In this document: piece after piece, positions 25,718-34,037 of the stretch
Position numbering within the stretch: position 1 is the stretch's first letter
Layout: each line of letters begins with the position of its first letter
Source: Planctomycetota bacterium
GTDB lineage: Bacteria; Planctomycetota; UBA1135; UBA2386
Reading direction: 5' to 3'
Assembly: GCA_020848735.1 (NCBI GenBank)
Contig: JADLHO010000040.1
Span: forward strand, 1 to 45,190
DNA: 45,190 bases
The notes under the pieces: model-generated
What the model was told of the DNA's origin: nothing
Database searches by the model: none
Seen by the model: the letters and a program-made list of their open reading frames with translations, nothing else
Program-made: the position numbers and the translations under genes

Positions 25718-26785
25718 TCAGGGGTTGAAGCGCACGACCACGCCGCGGTCGCGCCAGAGCGTCGCACTCGTCGCGGCGAGCGAGCCCGCATAGAGATAGG
25801 CACAGCGCGGCGGAACGCGCGGCGCGTCGGGCATCACCGCGTCGCGTCGCTCGGAGACGACGATCGGGAGACCCGGCACCCCGGGCGCGAGTGCGAGCGC
25901 CTGCGTGTAGAAGCGGACCCCTTCCAGAGCGGCGAGGTGCGCGAGGTTCGTCCAGCGCAGCGGGATCGAGCCCTGCGGGTTCGCGGTGCCGAGCGGAACG
26001 TTCAGCGTCGGCAGCACCCAGAGCGTCGAGCAGAGGCCCGGGATCTGGAGCTGCTGGTCGGCGAAGCCGAGGTTGAGGACGACGGGCTGCGCGGGATCGA
26101 CGTAGTCGACGCGCGCACCGATCCGCATCCCGAAGCCCGGGTTGGCGGCACCCCAGTTCTCCAGGTGGATCGCGTGGGTCATCTCGAGCGGCTGCGTCGC
26201 CGCGAGGCAGCCGAAGCCGGTGGCGCGGCCGTACTCCGAGAGGAAGCCGGCGGTGGTGCCGAGCTCGGCGTCGACGTCGGGACTGCCGGCGGCCGCGACG
26301 TTCTCCATCAGCAGTTCGAAGGCGAGGGCTCGCGCGCCGCCGTAGGGGAAGGGCGCGTCGAGCGGCAGCACGAGCTCGAAGGGCATCGGGCGCGCGTTCG
26401 CGGGGGCGGACCAGTCCGGTGTGTTCACGGTCCGCCGCGCGAAGGCGATGGTCGGGGGCTGGAACCAGTTCGCGGCGAAGGTCCCGCCGACGGCGCCGAA
26501 GTCGGCGTCCCCCAAGCGGATCGTGAGGTCCAACGCGCGCGGGCCGCCGAAGACCGCGGTCCGCTCGGCATCGCGACGGAAGGCCACGCTGACGAGCGTC
26601 GCGGCGTGGCCGGTCTGCGAGTCGTCGATCTGCTGGAAGCGCGCGTAGGCCGGGTTGAAGAGAGCGAAGTGGCTCGCATCGCCCTCGCGCGCGTCGAGGC
26701 CGCGCGGCGACGTGAAGGACTGCGTCGCGGCGGCCGACGGCAGCGCGAGTGCGGCGAGCAGGAGACCAAGGAACGGTCGCGACAT
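25718..26785 (-). CDS. Secreted protein of unknown function
   Basis: 355 residues with a signal peptide (MSRPFLGLLLAALALPSAAA). The mature part is beta-rich and begins with a motif around HFALFNPAYARFQQIDDS, then RTAVFGGPRALDLTIRLGDA. This style is common among planctomycete secreted proteins that end in a beta-sandwich sorting or scaffold domain, but I recognise no catalytic motif. An ATG five codons upstream (26800) is an alternative start. It converges with the large lipoprotein gene, with 13 bases between the stops. It is divergent from the RidA-like gene, with 70 bases between the starts, so both promoters must lie in that short gap or overlap the coding regions. Confidence 0.72.
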   Translation of the reverse strand: MSRPFLGLLLAALALPSAAATQSFTSPRGLDAREGDASHFALFNPAYARFQQIDDSQTGHAATLVSVAFRRDAERTAVFGGPRALDLTIRLGDADFGAVGGTFAANWFQPPTIAFARRTVNTPDWSAPANARPMPFELVLPLDAPFPYGGARALAFELLMENVAAAGSPDVDAELGTTAGFLSEYGRATGFGCLAATQPLEMTHAIHLENWGAANPGFGMRIGARVDYVDPAQPVVLNLGFADQQLQIPGLCSTLWVLPTLNVPLGTANPQGSIPLRWTNLAHLAALEGVRFYTQALALAPGVPGLPIVVSERRDAVMPDAPRVPPRCAYLYAGSLAATSATLWRDRGVVVRFNP

Positions 26786-26855
26786 CGAGGCGTCGAGCAT
26801 AGCCCGGCGGCGTTCCGCACTTGCCCGGGCCGCAGCCCGTCGCAGAATCGCCGCC

Positions 26856-27311
26856 GTGACGAACTTCGCCCTTCCGTCGCTGCGCAAGCCGCGTCTCGTC
26901 CTCGCATTCGCGGGCGCGCTCGCGCTCGCAGCGTGTCAATCGTCTCGGGCCGAGCCGCGCTTCGTGCCCGCGGAGCGTGCGCTCGGTCCCTATTCGGGAT
27001 CGGTCGCGAGCGGCGGCTTCGTCTTCGCCTCCGGCAAGGTCGGCGCCGACCGTGCGAGCTTCGCGAGCGAGGTCGCGTCGGCGATCGACGCGGTCGAGCG
27101 CGAGCTCGTCGCCCACGGCGCCACGCTGCGCGACGTGGTGAGCGTGACCGTGCACCTCACCGACATCGCCGACTACGCGGCGTTCAACGCCGCCTATGGC
27201 GCGCGCTTCGCGGCGCCGCATCCCGCGCGCACCTGCGTCGCCGTCGCCGCGTTGCCCGGCGGCGCACGGGTCGAGATCACCGCGATCGCCCGTGCGGGTG
27301 GCCCGCGATGA
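26856..27311 (+). CDS. RidA-family protein with a lipoprotein signal
   Basis: 151 residues, GTG start. Residues 1-27 form a lipoprotein signal (LVLAFAGALALAAC, Cys27). The rest is a complete RidA/YjgF fold: GPYSGSVASGGFVFASGKVG (44-63), the central VSVTVHLTDIADYAAFNAAY and the anion-binding arginine Arg125 in HPARTCVAV, with Glu140 in VEITAIA. RidA proteins hydrolyse reactive enamines and imines in the cytosol; keeping the active-site Arg suggests a working binding pocket, but an exported, lipidated location is unusual. The stop overlaps the next start (ATGA), coupling it to the amidohydrolase. The start could lie further upstream, but only this one yields the lipobox at the right distance. 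Confidence 0.82.
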   Translation: MTNFALPSLRKPRLVLAFAGALALAACQSSRAEPRFVPAERALGPYSGSVASGGFVFASGKVGADRASFASEVASAIDAVERELVAHGATLRDVVSVTVHLTDIADYAAFNAAYGARFAAPHPARTCVAVAALPGGARVEITAIARAGGPR

Positions 27312-28543
27312 GGGTCGACGTGCGCGCGCTGGTCGCCCGGCTCCTCGACGAGCTTCCGATCGTCGACGTGCACACGCACCTCTACGACCCGGCGATGGGA
27401 GAGCTGCTGCTCGCCGGGCCCGACGAGCTGCTCACGTACCACTACCACGTCGCCGAGCTCTTCCGCGCGCGACCGGATCTCGATCCCGAGGCCTTCTTCG
27501 CGATGCCGCGCGAGGTGCGGGCCGACCTCGTGTGGCGTGAGCTCTTCGTGAAGCGCAGCCCGCTCTCCGAACCGGGGCGGGGACTCGTCACGCTCTGGCG
27601 CGCCTTCGGTCTCGACCCGGGCGCGGGCGATCTGCGCGAGGCGCGCGCGTGCTTCGCCGAGCGTCTGCGTGACCCGCGCGCACACGTCGACGACGTGCTC
27701 GCGCGTGCGCGTGTGCGCGAGGTCTGCATGACCAACGACCCGCTCGACCCGCGCGAGCGGGCCTGCTGGGAACGGGGCTTCCCGCGCGACCCGCGCTTCG
27801 TCGCGGCGCTCCGTCTCGACTCGGCGATCATGGACTGGCCGCGTGCCGTCCCCGCGCTCCGCGCGTTGGGCTGCGACGTGGAGGACGGGCTCTCCGCGCG
27901 CAGCATCGACGCCCTGCGCCGCTACCTCGTCGCCTGGCACGGGCGTTTCGACGCGCGCTACATGGCGGTCAGCCTGCCGCCGGAGATCGGCTATCCCGAC
28001 GGCGGGCAGAAGACCTGGCTCGCACTCCTCGAGCGGGCCGTCCTGCCCGCAGCGGAGGAACTCGGCACCCCGCTCGCGCTGATGATCGGCGTGCGTCGTC
28101 AGGTCAATCCTCGCCTGCGGCTCGCGGGCGACAGCGTCGGCGTCCCGGACGTGGAGTCCATCGAGCGCCTCGCGCACGCGTTTCCGCGCGTGCGCTTCCT
28201 CGTCACCCTGCTCTCGCGTGAGGGCCAGCACGCGCTGTGCGTCGCGGCCCGGAAGTTCGCGAACCTCGAGCCCTTCGGCTGCTGGTGGTTCGTGAACGTG
28301 CCGAGCGTCGCCCGCGAGATCACCGCGATGCGCCTCGATCTCCTCGGCCCGAACTTCGTCCCGCAGCACTCCGACGCCCGCGTGCTCGAGCAGCTCCTCT
28401 CGAAGTGGGAGCGCTCACGCCGCTGGCTCGCCGAGGTGCTCGGCGATCAGTACGCGGACCTCGCCGCAGCCGGTGGCGTGGTCGACGAGGCGCGCGTGCG
28501 CCGCGACCTCATCGCGATGCTCGGCCGCGGCTTCGCGCGCTGA
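27308..28543 (+). CDS. Uronate-isomerase-like amidohydrolase-superfamily protein
   Basis: 411 residues. Near the N terminus it has the metal-binding DVHTHLYDP (His22, His24) of the amidohydrolase superfamily. Two later blocks, LDLLGPNFVPQHSDARVL and LSKWERSRRWLAEVLGDQYA, correspond to the C-terminal motif of glucuronate/uronate isomerases (UxaC family), where an Asp closes the active site. UxaC proteins are usually about 470 residues and interconvert uronic acids and ketouronic acids; this one is shorter, so it may act on another substrate. It is cotranslated with the RidA-like lipoprotein. I see no signal peptide, so the two products would be in different compartments unless one prediction is wrong. 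Confidence 0.78.
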   Translation: MRVDVRALVARLLDELPIVDVHTHLYDPAMGELLLAGPDELLTYHYHVAELFRARPDLDPEAFFAMPREVRADLVWRELFVKRSPLSEPGRGLVTLWRAFGLDPGAGDLREARACFAERLRDPRAHVDDVLARARVREVCMTNDPLDPRERACWERGFPRDPRFVAALRLDSAIMDWPRAVPALRALGCDVEDGLSARSIDALRRYLVAWHGRFDARYMAVSLPPEIGYPDGGQKTWLALLERAVLPAAEELGTPLALMIGVRRQVNPRLRLAGDSVGVPDVESIERLAHAFPRVRFLVTLLSREGQHALCVAARKFANLEPFGCWWFVNVPSVAREITAMRLDLLGPNFVPQHSDARVLEQLLSKWERSRRWLAEVLGDQYADLAAAGGVVDEARVRRDLIAMLGRGFAR

Positions 28544-28556
28544 CGGGCGCCGGTGG

Positions 28557-30083
28557 TCAGCCGCGCCCGTTCGGGTGGCAGCGATAGCACTCCGGCGACG
28601 ACCACGTGTAGCCGTTGACGTTGCGGTGCTCGGCGTCGGCCTCGCTCTGCCGGTGCTCATGGCAGTGCGTGCACGAGAAGGCCGCGTAGCTCTGCGGGTT
28701 CGTGTGGCACTCGTTGCAGGAGAGCCCGCGGTGCGCGCCGCTCGTGATCGGGAAGCGGTGGTTGAAGGTCGCCCCGGACCAGCGCACGGTCGTATGGCAC
28801 GCGGTGCAATCGCGCGGGAAGGCCGCGGCGACGTGGTTCGGGTCGGTCGTGCCGTTGTAGTCGTCGAGATGGCACGAGTCGCAGGCCGTGATCAGGCCGG
28901 TGTAGACCCCGCTCGTGCCGTGGCAGTCCTGACACCGGCGACCCGCATGTCCGTTCGTGAGCGGGAAGCCCTGCGGGTGGTCGAAGCGCGCTCCGCCCCA
29001 CGTGGCCGTGGTGTGGCACTGCAGGCAGTCGAGGGGGAAGCCGCCGTTGACGTGGTGGGGATTGGTCACCCGGTCGTAGTCGTCGCGATGACAGCTCGCG
29101 CAATCGGTCGACAGTCCGCCGAAGGACCCCGAGCTGCCGTGGCACTCCGAGCAGTTGCGGCCGGCATGTCCCCCGGTCAGCGCGAAGCTCGACGGGTGAT
29201 CGAAGCGCCCGCCGTCCCAGGTGGCGGTCGAGTGGCACCGCGTGCAGTCGAGCGAGAAGCCGGCGGCGCGATGGTTGGGGTCCGTCGTGCGGTCGTAATC
29301 GTCCGTGTGGCAGCTCGCGCAGTCCGTCGAGAGGCCGGTGAAGGAACCGCTCGTGCCATGGCAGTCCGCGCAGCGATGGCCGGCGTGTCCGGCGCTCAGC
29401 GGGAAGCTCGATGGATGATCGAAGCGCGCGCGCTGGAACACGATCGGCACGTGGCAGCGCTGGCACTCGTTCGTCCAACCCAAGGTCGCATGATCGGGGT
29501 TGGTCGCGCGGACGAGATCGTCGCGATGACAGCTCGCGCAGTCCGGGTCGAGCCCGCTGAAGCTGCCGAGCTCCGCTCCGGGATGACACGCGAAGCACCC
29601 GACGACGGCGTGTGCGCCGACGAGCGGGAAGCGCGTGGAGGCGTGCTCACGGATCGCCTCGCGCGGCAACCAGGTGGTCTCGCCATGGCAGGCATCGCAA
29701 CGCGCGCCGAGGGCGCTGCGGTGCGGGTCGACATGGCAGCCCGCGCAGCCGCGCGCGGAGTAGACCTGGACCGGTCCACGATCGTTGTGGCAGCGCAGAC
29801 ACTCGGCCTGCGCATGGGCCCCGTCGAGGACCACGCCGGTCTCCTTGCCGTGATCGAACCGGAAGTCCGGACGGATCGAGTGCCATCCGTCGCCGAGGTG
29901 ACAGAGACGGCAGTCGGCCGGGAACGAATCGTGGGGGACCACCGGTCCGCGGCGCTGGTCCCAGTCCTGCGGTGCGACGAGTGCACCGCAGGCGACCCAG
30001 AGCGCGAGTCCCAGCGCGAGGAGGAGCGTCTGCACCGAACGGCGTCGCGGTCCGCGGCGCGAGTCGAGAATGCGGTTCGTCAC
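28557..30083 (-). CDS. 19-haem c-type cytochrome
   Basis: 508 residues with 19 CXXCH haem-binding motifs, counted by eye. The start is GTG at 30083, supported by GGAGG seven bases upstream; it lies one base after the stop of the beta-barrel gene. The N terminus has one hydrophobic segment (TLLLALGLALWVACGALV, about 19-36), a signal peptide or membrane anchor; Cys32 might be lipidated but the context is poor. Haems 1-5 occupy residues 58-167. Residues 178-396 are three successive 73-residue modules of three haems each, and a degenerate fourth follows to about 462; haems 18-19 close the chain. Many extra His residues (FDHP, GHAG, PNHV) can supply distal ligands. It is the last gene of the redox operon and, by position after the barrel, the best candidate for the cytochrome in or outside the outer membrane. 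Confidence 0.93.
   Translation of the reverse strand: MTNRILDSRRGPRRRSVQTLLLALGLALWVACGALVAPQDWDQRRGPVVPHDSFPADCRLCHLGDGWHSIRPDFRFDHGKETGVVLDGAHAQAECLRCHNDRGPVQVYSARGCAGCHVDPHRSALGARCDACHGETTWLPREAIREHASTRFPLVGAHAVVGCFACHPGAELGSFSGLDPDCASCHRDDLVRATNPDHATLGWTNECQRCHVPIVFQRARFDHPSSFPLSAGHAGHRCADCHGTSGSFTGLSTDCASCHTDDYDRTTDPNHRAAGFSLDCTRCHSTATWDGGRFDHPSSFALTGGHAGRNCSECHGSSGSFGGLSTDCASCHRDDYDRVTNPHHVNGGFPLDCLQCHTTATWGGARFDHPQGFPLTNGHAGRRCQDCHGTSGVYTGLITACDSCHLDDYNGTTDPNHVAAAFPRDCTACHTTVRWSGATFNHRFPITSGAHRGLSCNECHTNPQSYAAFSCTHCHEHRQSEADAEHRNVNGYTWSSPECYRCHPNGRG
28698..29552 (-). repeat. Tandem 219-bp coding repeats (tri-haem modules)
   Basis: Within the 19-haem cytochrome, the DNA repeats with a 219-base period; for example CGGTCGTAGTCGTC at 29071 recurs as CGGTCGTAATCGTC at 29290. 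Each full unit encodes 73 residues with the plan DCASCH-xDDY, a middle CXXCH-xTATW, FDHP, GHAG and CXXCHGxSG. Three complete copies are residues 178-250, 251-323 and 324-396; a diverged fourth runs to about 462. The pattern indicates growth of the gene by internal duplication. Confidence 0.9.
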
Positions 30084-30084
30084 G

Positions 30085-31755
30085 TCACAACCTCCGCTGG
30101 ACGAAGATCCCGAACAGGTAGCCGTCCTGGTCGTCGCCCAGGACCAGTTCAGCGTCGACGAGCGCGTTCCAATCGCCGCCGAGATCGAAGTCGAGGTCGA
30201 AGCCCGCGCGCCAGAGCTGGAAGCTCTCGTCGCCGGTGACCAGACCGTTGCTCTCCCAGGAGCTCCACTCCGTGCGGAGACCGAGCAGGCCCCAGTCGAA
30301 GCTCCGGCTCGCCCGCACCCGCGCGCCCGGGCCCGATTGCCAGGCGCCGTCGCTGAGGAACACGGCCGCGCCCAGATCGAAGCCGCTGCCCAGGGCATCG
30401 CGCAGATCGGCACCCAGCTCACCGCTGGTGCCGTCGCGATCCTGGTCGCGCCAATGGTCGACGCGCGCGGTCAGCCGCAGCGAGTCGTCGATCCGCCAGC
30501 CGACGCGCGGCGAGATGCGTTCGACGTGGCCGTTGCGGATGAGCTCCTCGGGGAGGAAGGCCCAGTCCTCGCGCAGGAGCTGTGGCCAGCGATGCGTCGA
30601 CGTGTGCAGACCGAAGTCGAGCACGTCGCTCGCGCGCCAGGTCGTCGAGAGCCAGGCCTTGGTGACCTCGAGCGTGCTCGACTCGAGGTCGTCGCTCCCG
30701 GTGTAGAGGTCGAGCTCGAGGGCGCCGTCGAAGCGCAGGCGATCGGTCGGGCTCCAATCGAATCGCGAGAACCACAGGTCGCGGTCGGCCTCGCCCGTGT
30801 GCCAGGTCTTCTGGATGCCGAGCGTCGCGGACGCGCGCGCGTCGCCTTCGGCCTGCCAGCGCGCGAAGAGGTGGGTGCCGAAGTCGTCACCCGTGTTGCG
30901 GCTGGGGAAGGGCAAGGGCACGAGTCCGACGCCGAGTCCCACCGCCCATTGCCTGTCGAGACGGCGCATCACCTCGACGCCGTCGAGCAATCCGACCTGC
31001 GGCGCGTTCGGGGAGACGAAGCGACCGAGCTGCACGCGCCACGGTTCGAGTTCATCGTCGCCGAAGGCGTAGCTGAGCTGATCGAGGCGGGCGCGGTTCG
31101 AGGTCTCGCCGTCGTTGCCGAACGGGTCGATCGCGCGGTGGGTGAGTTCGCCGTCGAAGGCGAGACGGCCGCCCTCGCCGAACGGATTCTCCAGCTCGAG
31201 CCGCGCGCCGAGCCGCGCGCGCATGGTGTCGACGCTGCCGCCCTCGAGATCGTCGTGCGTGCCGAGGAGCTGGGCGAAGACTCGGCCGTGAAGGGTCCGC
31301 GGCCGCGACGAAGGTCCGCCGCCGAAGGCCGGGGCGAGCAGGGGCTCGTCGGGATCGCCCGCACCCGGTGCCGACCACGGCGGATGCGCGGGATTCCCCG
31401 GTGCGCGCACCGGAGCTCGCGGTTCACGCCGGCGACCCGTCCCGCGGGCGAAGACCTCGCCCGGGGTCCCGATCGGCGGCATCGTCGCGCCGAGCGGTGC
31501 CTCGGCGCGTGCGCTGCGGCTCGCGACCTCGCGCACGAGGGCGCGAACCGGGGCCTGACCGGCAGGGCGGAGTTCGACCTCGTCGCCCGCGGCGATGCCC
31601 TGTGCGCTGCCGGCGTCCAGATAGACGCTGCGCCCGGAGACCGCGGTCACGCTCACCGGCACGCTCTGCTCCGACTGCGCGATCAGGCCCGGAGGCGCGA
31701 GCAGGGCGAGACCGGCAGCGAACGCGCCGGGCAGGAGATGGGGTCGCCGATTCAT
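30085..31755 (-). CDS. Outer-membrane beta-barrel (porin-like) protein of the redox operon
   Basis: 556 residues. The signal peptide is MNRRPHLLPGAFAAGLALLA..., cleaved near GLIAQ. Residues about 30-100 form a small beta domain (SGRSVYLDAGSAQGIAAGDEVEL) like SH3-like modules, followed by a Pro/Gly-rich linker. From about 150 to the end, alternating polar/hydrophobic strands with Trp, Tyr and Asp/Gly turns (RVFAQLLGTHDD, RWQAEGDARASATLGIQKTW, YLFGIFVQRRL) are typical of an outer-membrane barrel, perhaps 16-18 strands. The start has AAGGAG eight bases upstream and overlaps the stop of the 26-haem cytochrome (ATGA). Placed between two giant cytochromes, it probably sheathes electron transfer through the outer membrane. 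It contains no haem motif itself. Confidence 0.82.
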   Translation of the reverse strand: MNRRPHLLPGAFAAGLALLAPPGLIAQSEQSVPVSVTAVSGRSVYLDAGSAQGIAAGDEVELRPAGQAPVRALVREVASRSARAEAPLGATMPPIGTPGEVFARGTGRRREPRAPVRAPGNPAHPPWSAPGAGDPDEPLLAPAFGGGPSSRPRTLHGRVFAQLLGTHDDLEGGSVDTMRARLGARLELENPFGEGGRLAFDGELTHRAIDPFGNDGETSNRARLDQLSYAFGDDELEPWRVQLGRFVSPNAPQVGLLDGVEVMRRLDRQWAVGLGVGLVPLPFPSRNTGDDFGTHLFARWQAEGDARASATLGIQKTWHTGEADRDLWFSRFDWSPTDRLRFDGALELDLYTGSDDLESSTLEVTKAWLSTTWRASDVLDFGLHTSTHRWPQLLREDWAFLPEELIRNGHVERISPRVGWRIDDSLRLTARVDHWRDQDRDGTSGELGADLRDALGSGFDLGAAVFLSDGAWQSGPGARVRASRSFDWGLLGLRTEWSSWESNGLVTGDESFQLWRAGFDLDFDLGGDWNALVDAELVLGDDQDGYLFGIFVQRRL

Positions 31756-34037
31756 CGCCGGATCTCCTTGCCGCCGTGGCAGTCGGTGCACAGCACTCCG
31801 AGCGGTCGCCAGCGCACCACGCGCGCGCCGTCCGCGAGCACCTGTTCGGTGTGGCACGCCGAGCAGCTCAGCTTCGCGTGCGCCTGGTCGAGAGGGAATC
31901 GTGTGTCGCGCGCGTGATCGAAGCGCAGCGCGGCGAAGTCCCGGGACTCGTCGTGGCAACGCGCGCAGTCGGTGAGCGCCGGGTTCCCACGCGCGAACTG
32001 TCCGCGGTGGACGTCGGCGTGGCATTCGGCGCAGCGCCGCGCGGCGGTCCCGAGCGTGCGTCCCCTGGCGTCGGGTCGCTCGTTCCGCCCGTGGCAGTCG
32101 CTGCACGCGGTGCGCGCGTGCTTGCCGAGCAAGGCGTGACCGGTCCACAGCGCGTGATCGAAGTCGGATCTCACGGACGCGAAGGACGCCGCGTCGTGAC
32201 ACCGTGCACAGCCGGAACGCCCTTCGACCACGCGCGGCTTCGTCGCGAGATCGAACTGCCCGCCGTGAGGGTCGGTGTGACAGGCCGCGCAATCCTGCGG
32301 AGTTCCGACGAAGCGCCGGGGTGCCTCGTCGGTCTTCGTGTGGCACGCATGGCAGGGTGTCGCGCGGTGTGCGCCCTCGAGCCGGAAGGCGGCCTTGCCG
32401 TGCTCGTCCACGTCGTAGCGCGGCGGCACGAACGACGTCTCGGCGTGGCAACGCAGGCAATCGCCGGCTCGTCCTGCCGTGGCGAATTGCGCACCGTGCG
32501 GGTCCGCATGGCAGGACGCGCAGTCGTTCGCGCTCCGAGCCGGGTAGCGCGCGGCGAACGCACGCTCCGGGGCGTGGCAGGCCTCGCACGCGAGCCCTGC
32601 ATGCGGCGCCACCAGCGGAAGGCCGACGCGGGCGTGCAACACGTCGTCGATCCGCGCGTCCGGGCGTCGGAACCGCGGCGCGTCGGCGTCATGGCAGAGC
32701 GCGCACGCCGCGTCCCCCGCGAGTGCGCGCAGCTCGGCGACGGTCGTCGACATCGCCGGTGTGTGCGGCGAGGCGTGACACTCCGTGCAGCGCGTGAGCA
32801 GGCTCGCGCGGGCGGCCGGCGTGGCCGCGGCACCGCGCGTGGCCCGCTCCGGCGTGTGGCAGCCGGTGCAGGCCGCGACCGCATGGCGACCGACGAGTTC
32901 GACGCCGAGTGCACGGTGTTCGTCGACCCGAAACGGCGTGCCCGCGAACGCGCGCGTGTCGTGGCACCGGGCGCAGTCGCCGGCATTCGCGAGCGGCAGG
33001 GCGCCGCCGTCCGGCTCATGGGCCGGGGCGTGGCAGCCGCCGCAATCCTCCATCACCGCGCGACCGGCCATCCGCTCGGTGTGCAGCCGCTCGGCGCGCT
33101 CCGGGGCGTGGCAACTCGTGCAGGTGCTGCGGGCGTGCGCGCCCGTGAGCACGACCCCGATCGCCGCGTGCTCCGCGACGTCGAACTCCGCGCCGGCGAA
33201 CGCGCGCGTGTCGTGGCAGCGCGCGCAGTCGGTGGCCGCCGCGAGTGCGAGTCGCTCCCCGCTGCGGTCCGCGCCGTGGGCATCGCCGTGACACGCTACG
33301 CAGGCGCGCGGTTCCGGGTCGGTGCCCCGCAGCCGATCGATGGCGAACTCCCCGCCCTGACCGTCGACCTTCGGAGCATGACACCTCGCGCAGGCGAGCT
33401 CGGCGTGAGCGCCGTCGACCACGAATCGCCGGTGCCGGAACTCGCCGACGCGATCGAAGGCGATCGCCTGGCCGTGGCACGACGCACAATCCGCCCCGAG
33501 CTCCCCGCGATGCGGGTCCTCGTGACAGGACGTGCAGGTCTGCTCCAGGCCGAGGAATCGCCGTTCGCCCGCCGCGAGCACCTCGCGTTCGGCATGGGGA
33601 TGACAGTCCTGACACTGCAGGGCGAGATGTGCGCCCGTCAGGCCGAAGCCCGCGACGTGGGAATGGTCGTATCGCCGCAGGTCCTCGACGCCGGCGAGCG
33701 CGAACACGCGCGCGTCGACCAGCGCGGTCGCCGCACCGTGGTGTTCGACGTGGCAGCGATCGCAGCGCGCGGCCTCGTCGATCGTCCCGTGCAGTCCGCG
33801 CCGCTCAGAACGCTGTGCCGCGATCGCCTCGTGGCAGGTCTCGCAGGCGCTGGCCAGCGAACCCGTGCCGCCCTGCCCGTGGCAGGCGACGCAGCCCTCG
33901 CCGCCCTGCAGCTCGTCGAGCCTTGCGTGCACGGGGTGCAAGGGTCCGGGACTCGTGCGGGACTCGGCCTCCCAGAGCGTGACGACGCCGATCGCGGCCA
34001 GGGTCACCACGGCGAGTGCGGTCTTCACCAGCTTCAT
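31752..34037 (-). CDS. 26-haem c-type cytochrome
   Basis: 761 residues with 26 CXXCH motifs counted by eye, spread from residue about 49 to the C terminus. The N terminus (MKLVKTALAVVTLAAIGVVT) is a signal peptide or membrane anchor, so the haem part faces the periplasm. Repeated blocks are visible: DCARCHDTRAFAG occurs twice about 80 residues apart, each followed by a CXXCHxPER motif; the CXXCHxDPH type recurs elsewhere (EDPH, ADPH, TDPH). With about one haem per 29 residues it should form an extended haem wire. The ATG has GAGGAG upstream and overlaps the stop of the flavoprotein-cytochrome b gene (ATGA). It probably takes electrons from, or gives them to, that inner-membrane protein and crosses the periplasm toward the barrel. 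Confidence 0.93.
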   Translation of the reverse strand: MKLVKTALAVVTLAAIGVVTLWEAESRTSPGPLHPVHARLDELQGGEGCVACHGQGGTGSLASACETCHEAIAAQRSERRGLHGTIDEAARCDRCHVEHHGAATALVDARVFALAGVEDLRRYDHSHVAGFGLTGAHLALQCQDCHPHAEREVLAAGERRFLGLEQTCTSCHEDPHRGELGADCASCHGQAIAFDRVGEFRHRRFVVDGAHAELACARCHAPKVDGQGGEFAIDRLRGTDPEPRACVACHGDAHGADRSGERLALAAATDCARCHDTRAFAGAEFDVAEHAAIGVVLTGAHARSTCTSCHAPERAERLHTERMAGRAVMEDCGGCHAPAHEPDGGALPLANAGDCARCHDTRAFAGTPFRVDEHRALGVELVGRHAVAACTGCHTPERATRGAAATPAARASLLTRCTECHASPHTPAMSTTVAELRALAGDAACALCHDADAPRFRRPDARIDDVLHARVGLPLVAPHAGLACEACHAPERAFAARYPARSANDCASCHADPHGAQFATAGRAGDCLRCHAETSFVPPRYDVDEHGKAAFRLEGAHRATPCHACHTKTDEAPRRFVGTPQDCAACHTDPHGGQFDLATKPRVVEGRSGCARCHDAASFASVRSDFDHALWTGHALLGKHARTACSDCHGRNERPDARGRTLGTAARRCAECHADVHRGQFARGNPALTDCARCHDESRDFAALRFDHARDTRFPLDQAHAKLSCSACHTEQVLADGARVVRWRPLGVLCTDCHGGKEIRR

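Noticed and set aside
19787..25803. Two long minus-strand frames opposite the sigma factor, kinase and lipoprotein
   Set aside because: Both are shadows of conserved genes, with no recognisable fold and the expected codon-position bias reversed.
28698..29552. Regular repeats that might suggest a CRISPR array
   Set aside because: The 219-bp units lie in one reading frame, have no spacers, and encode haem modules.
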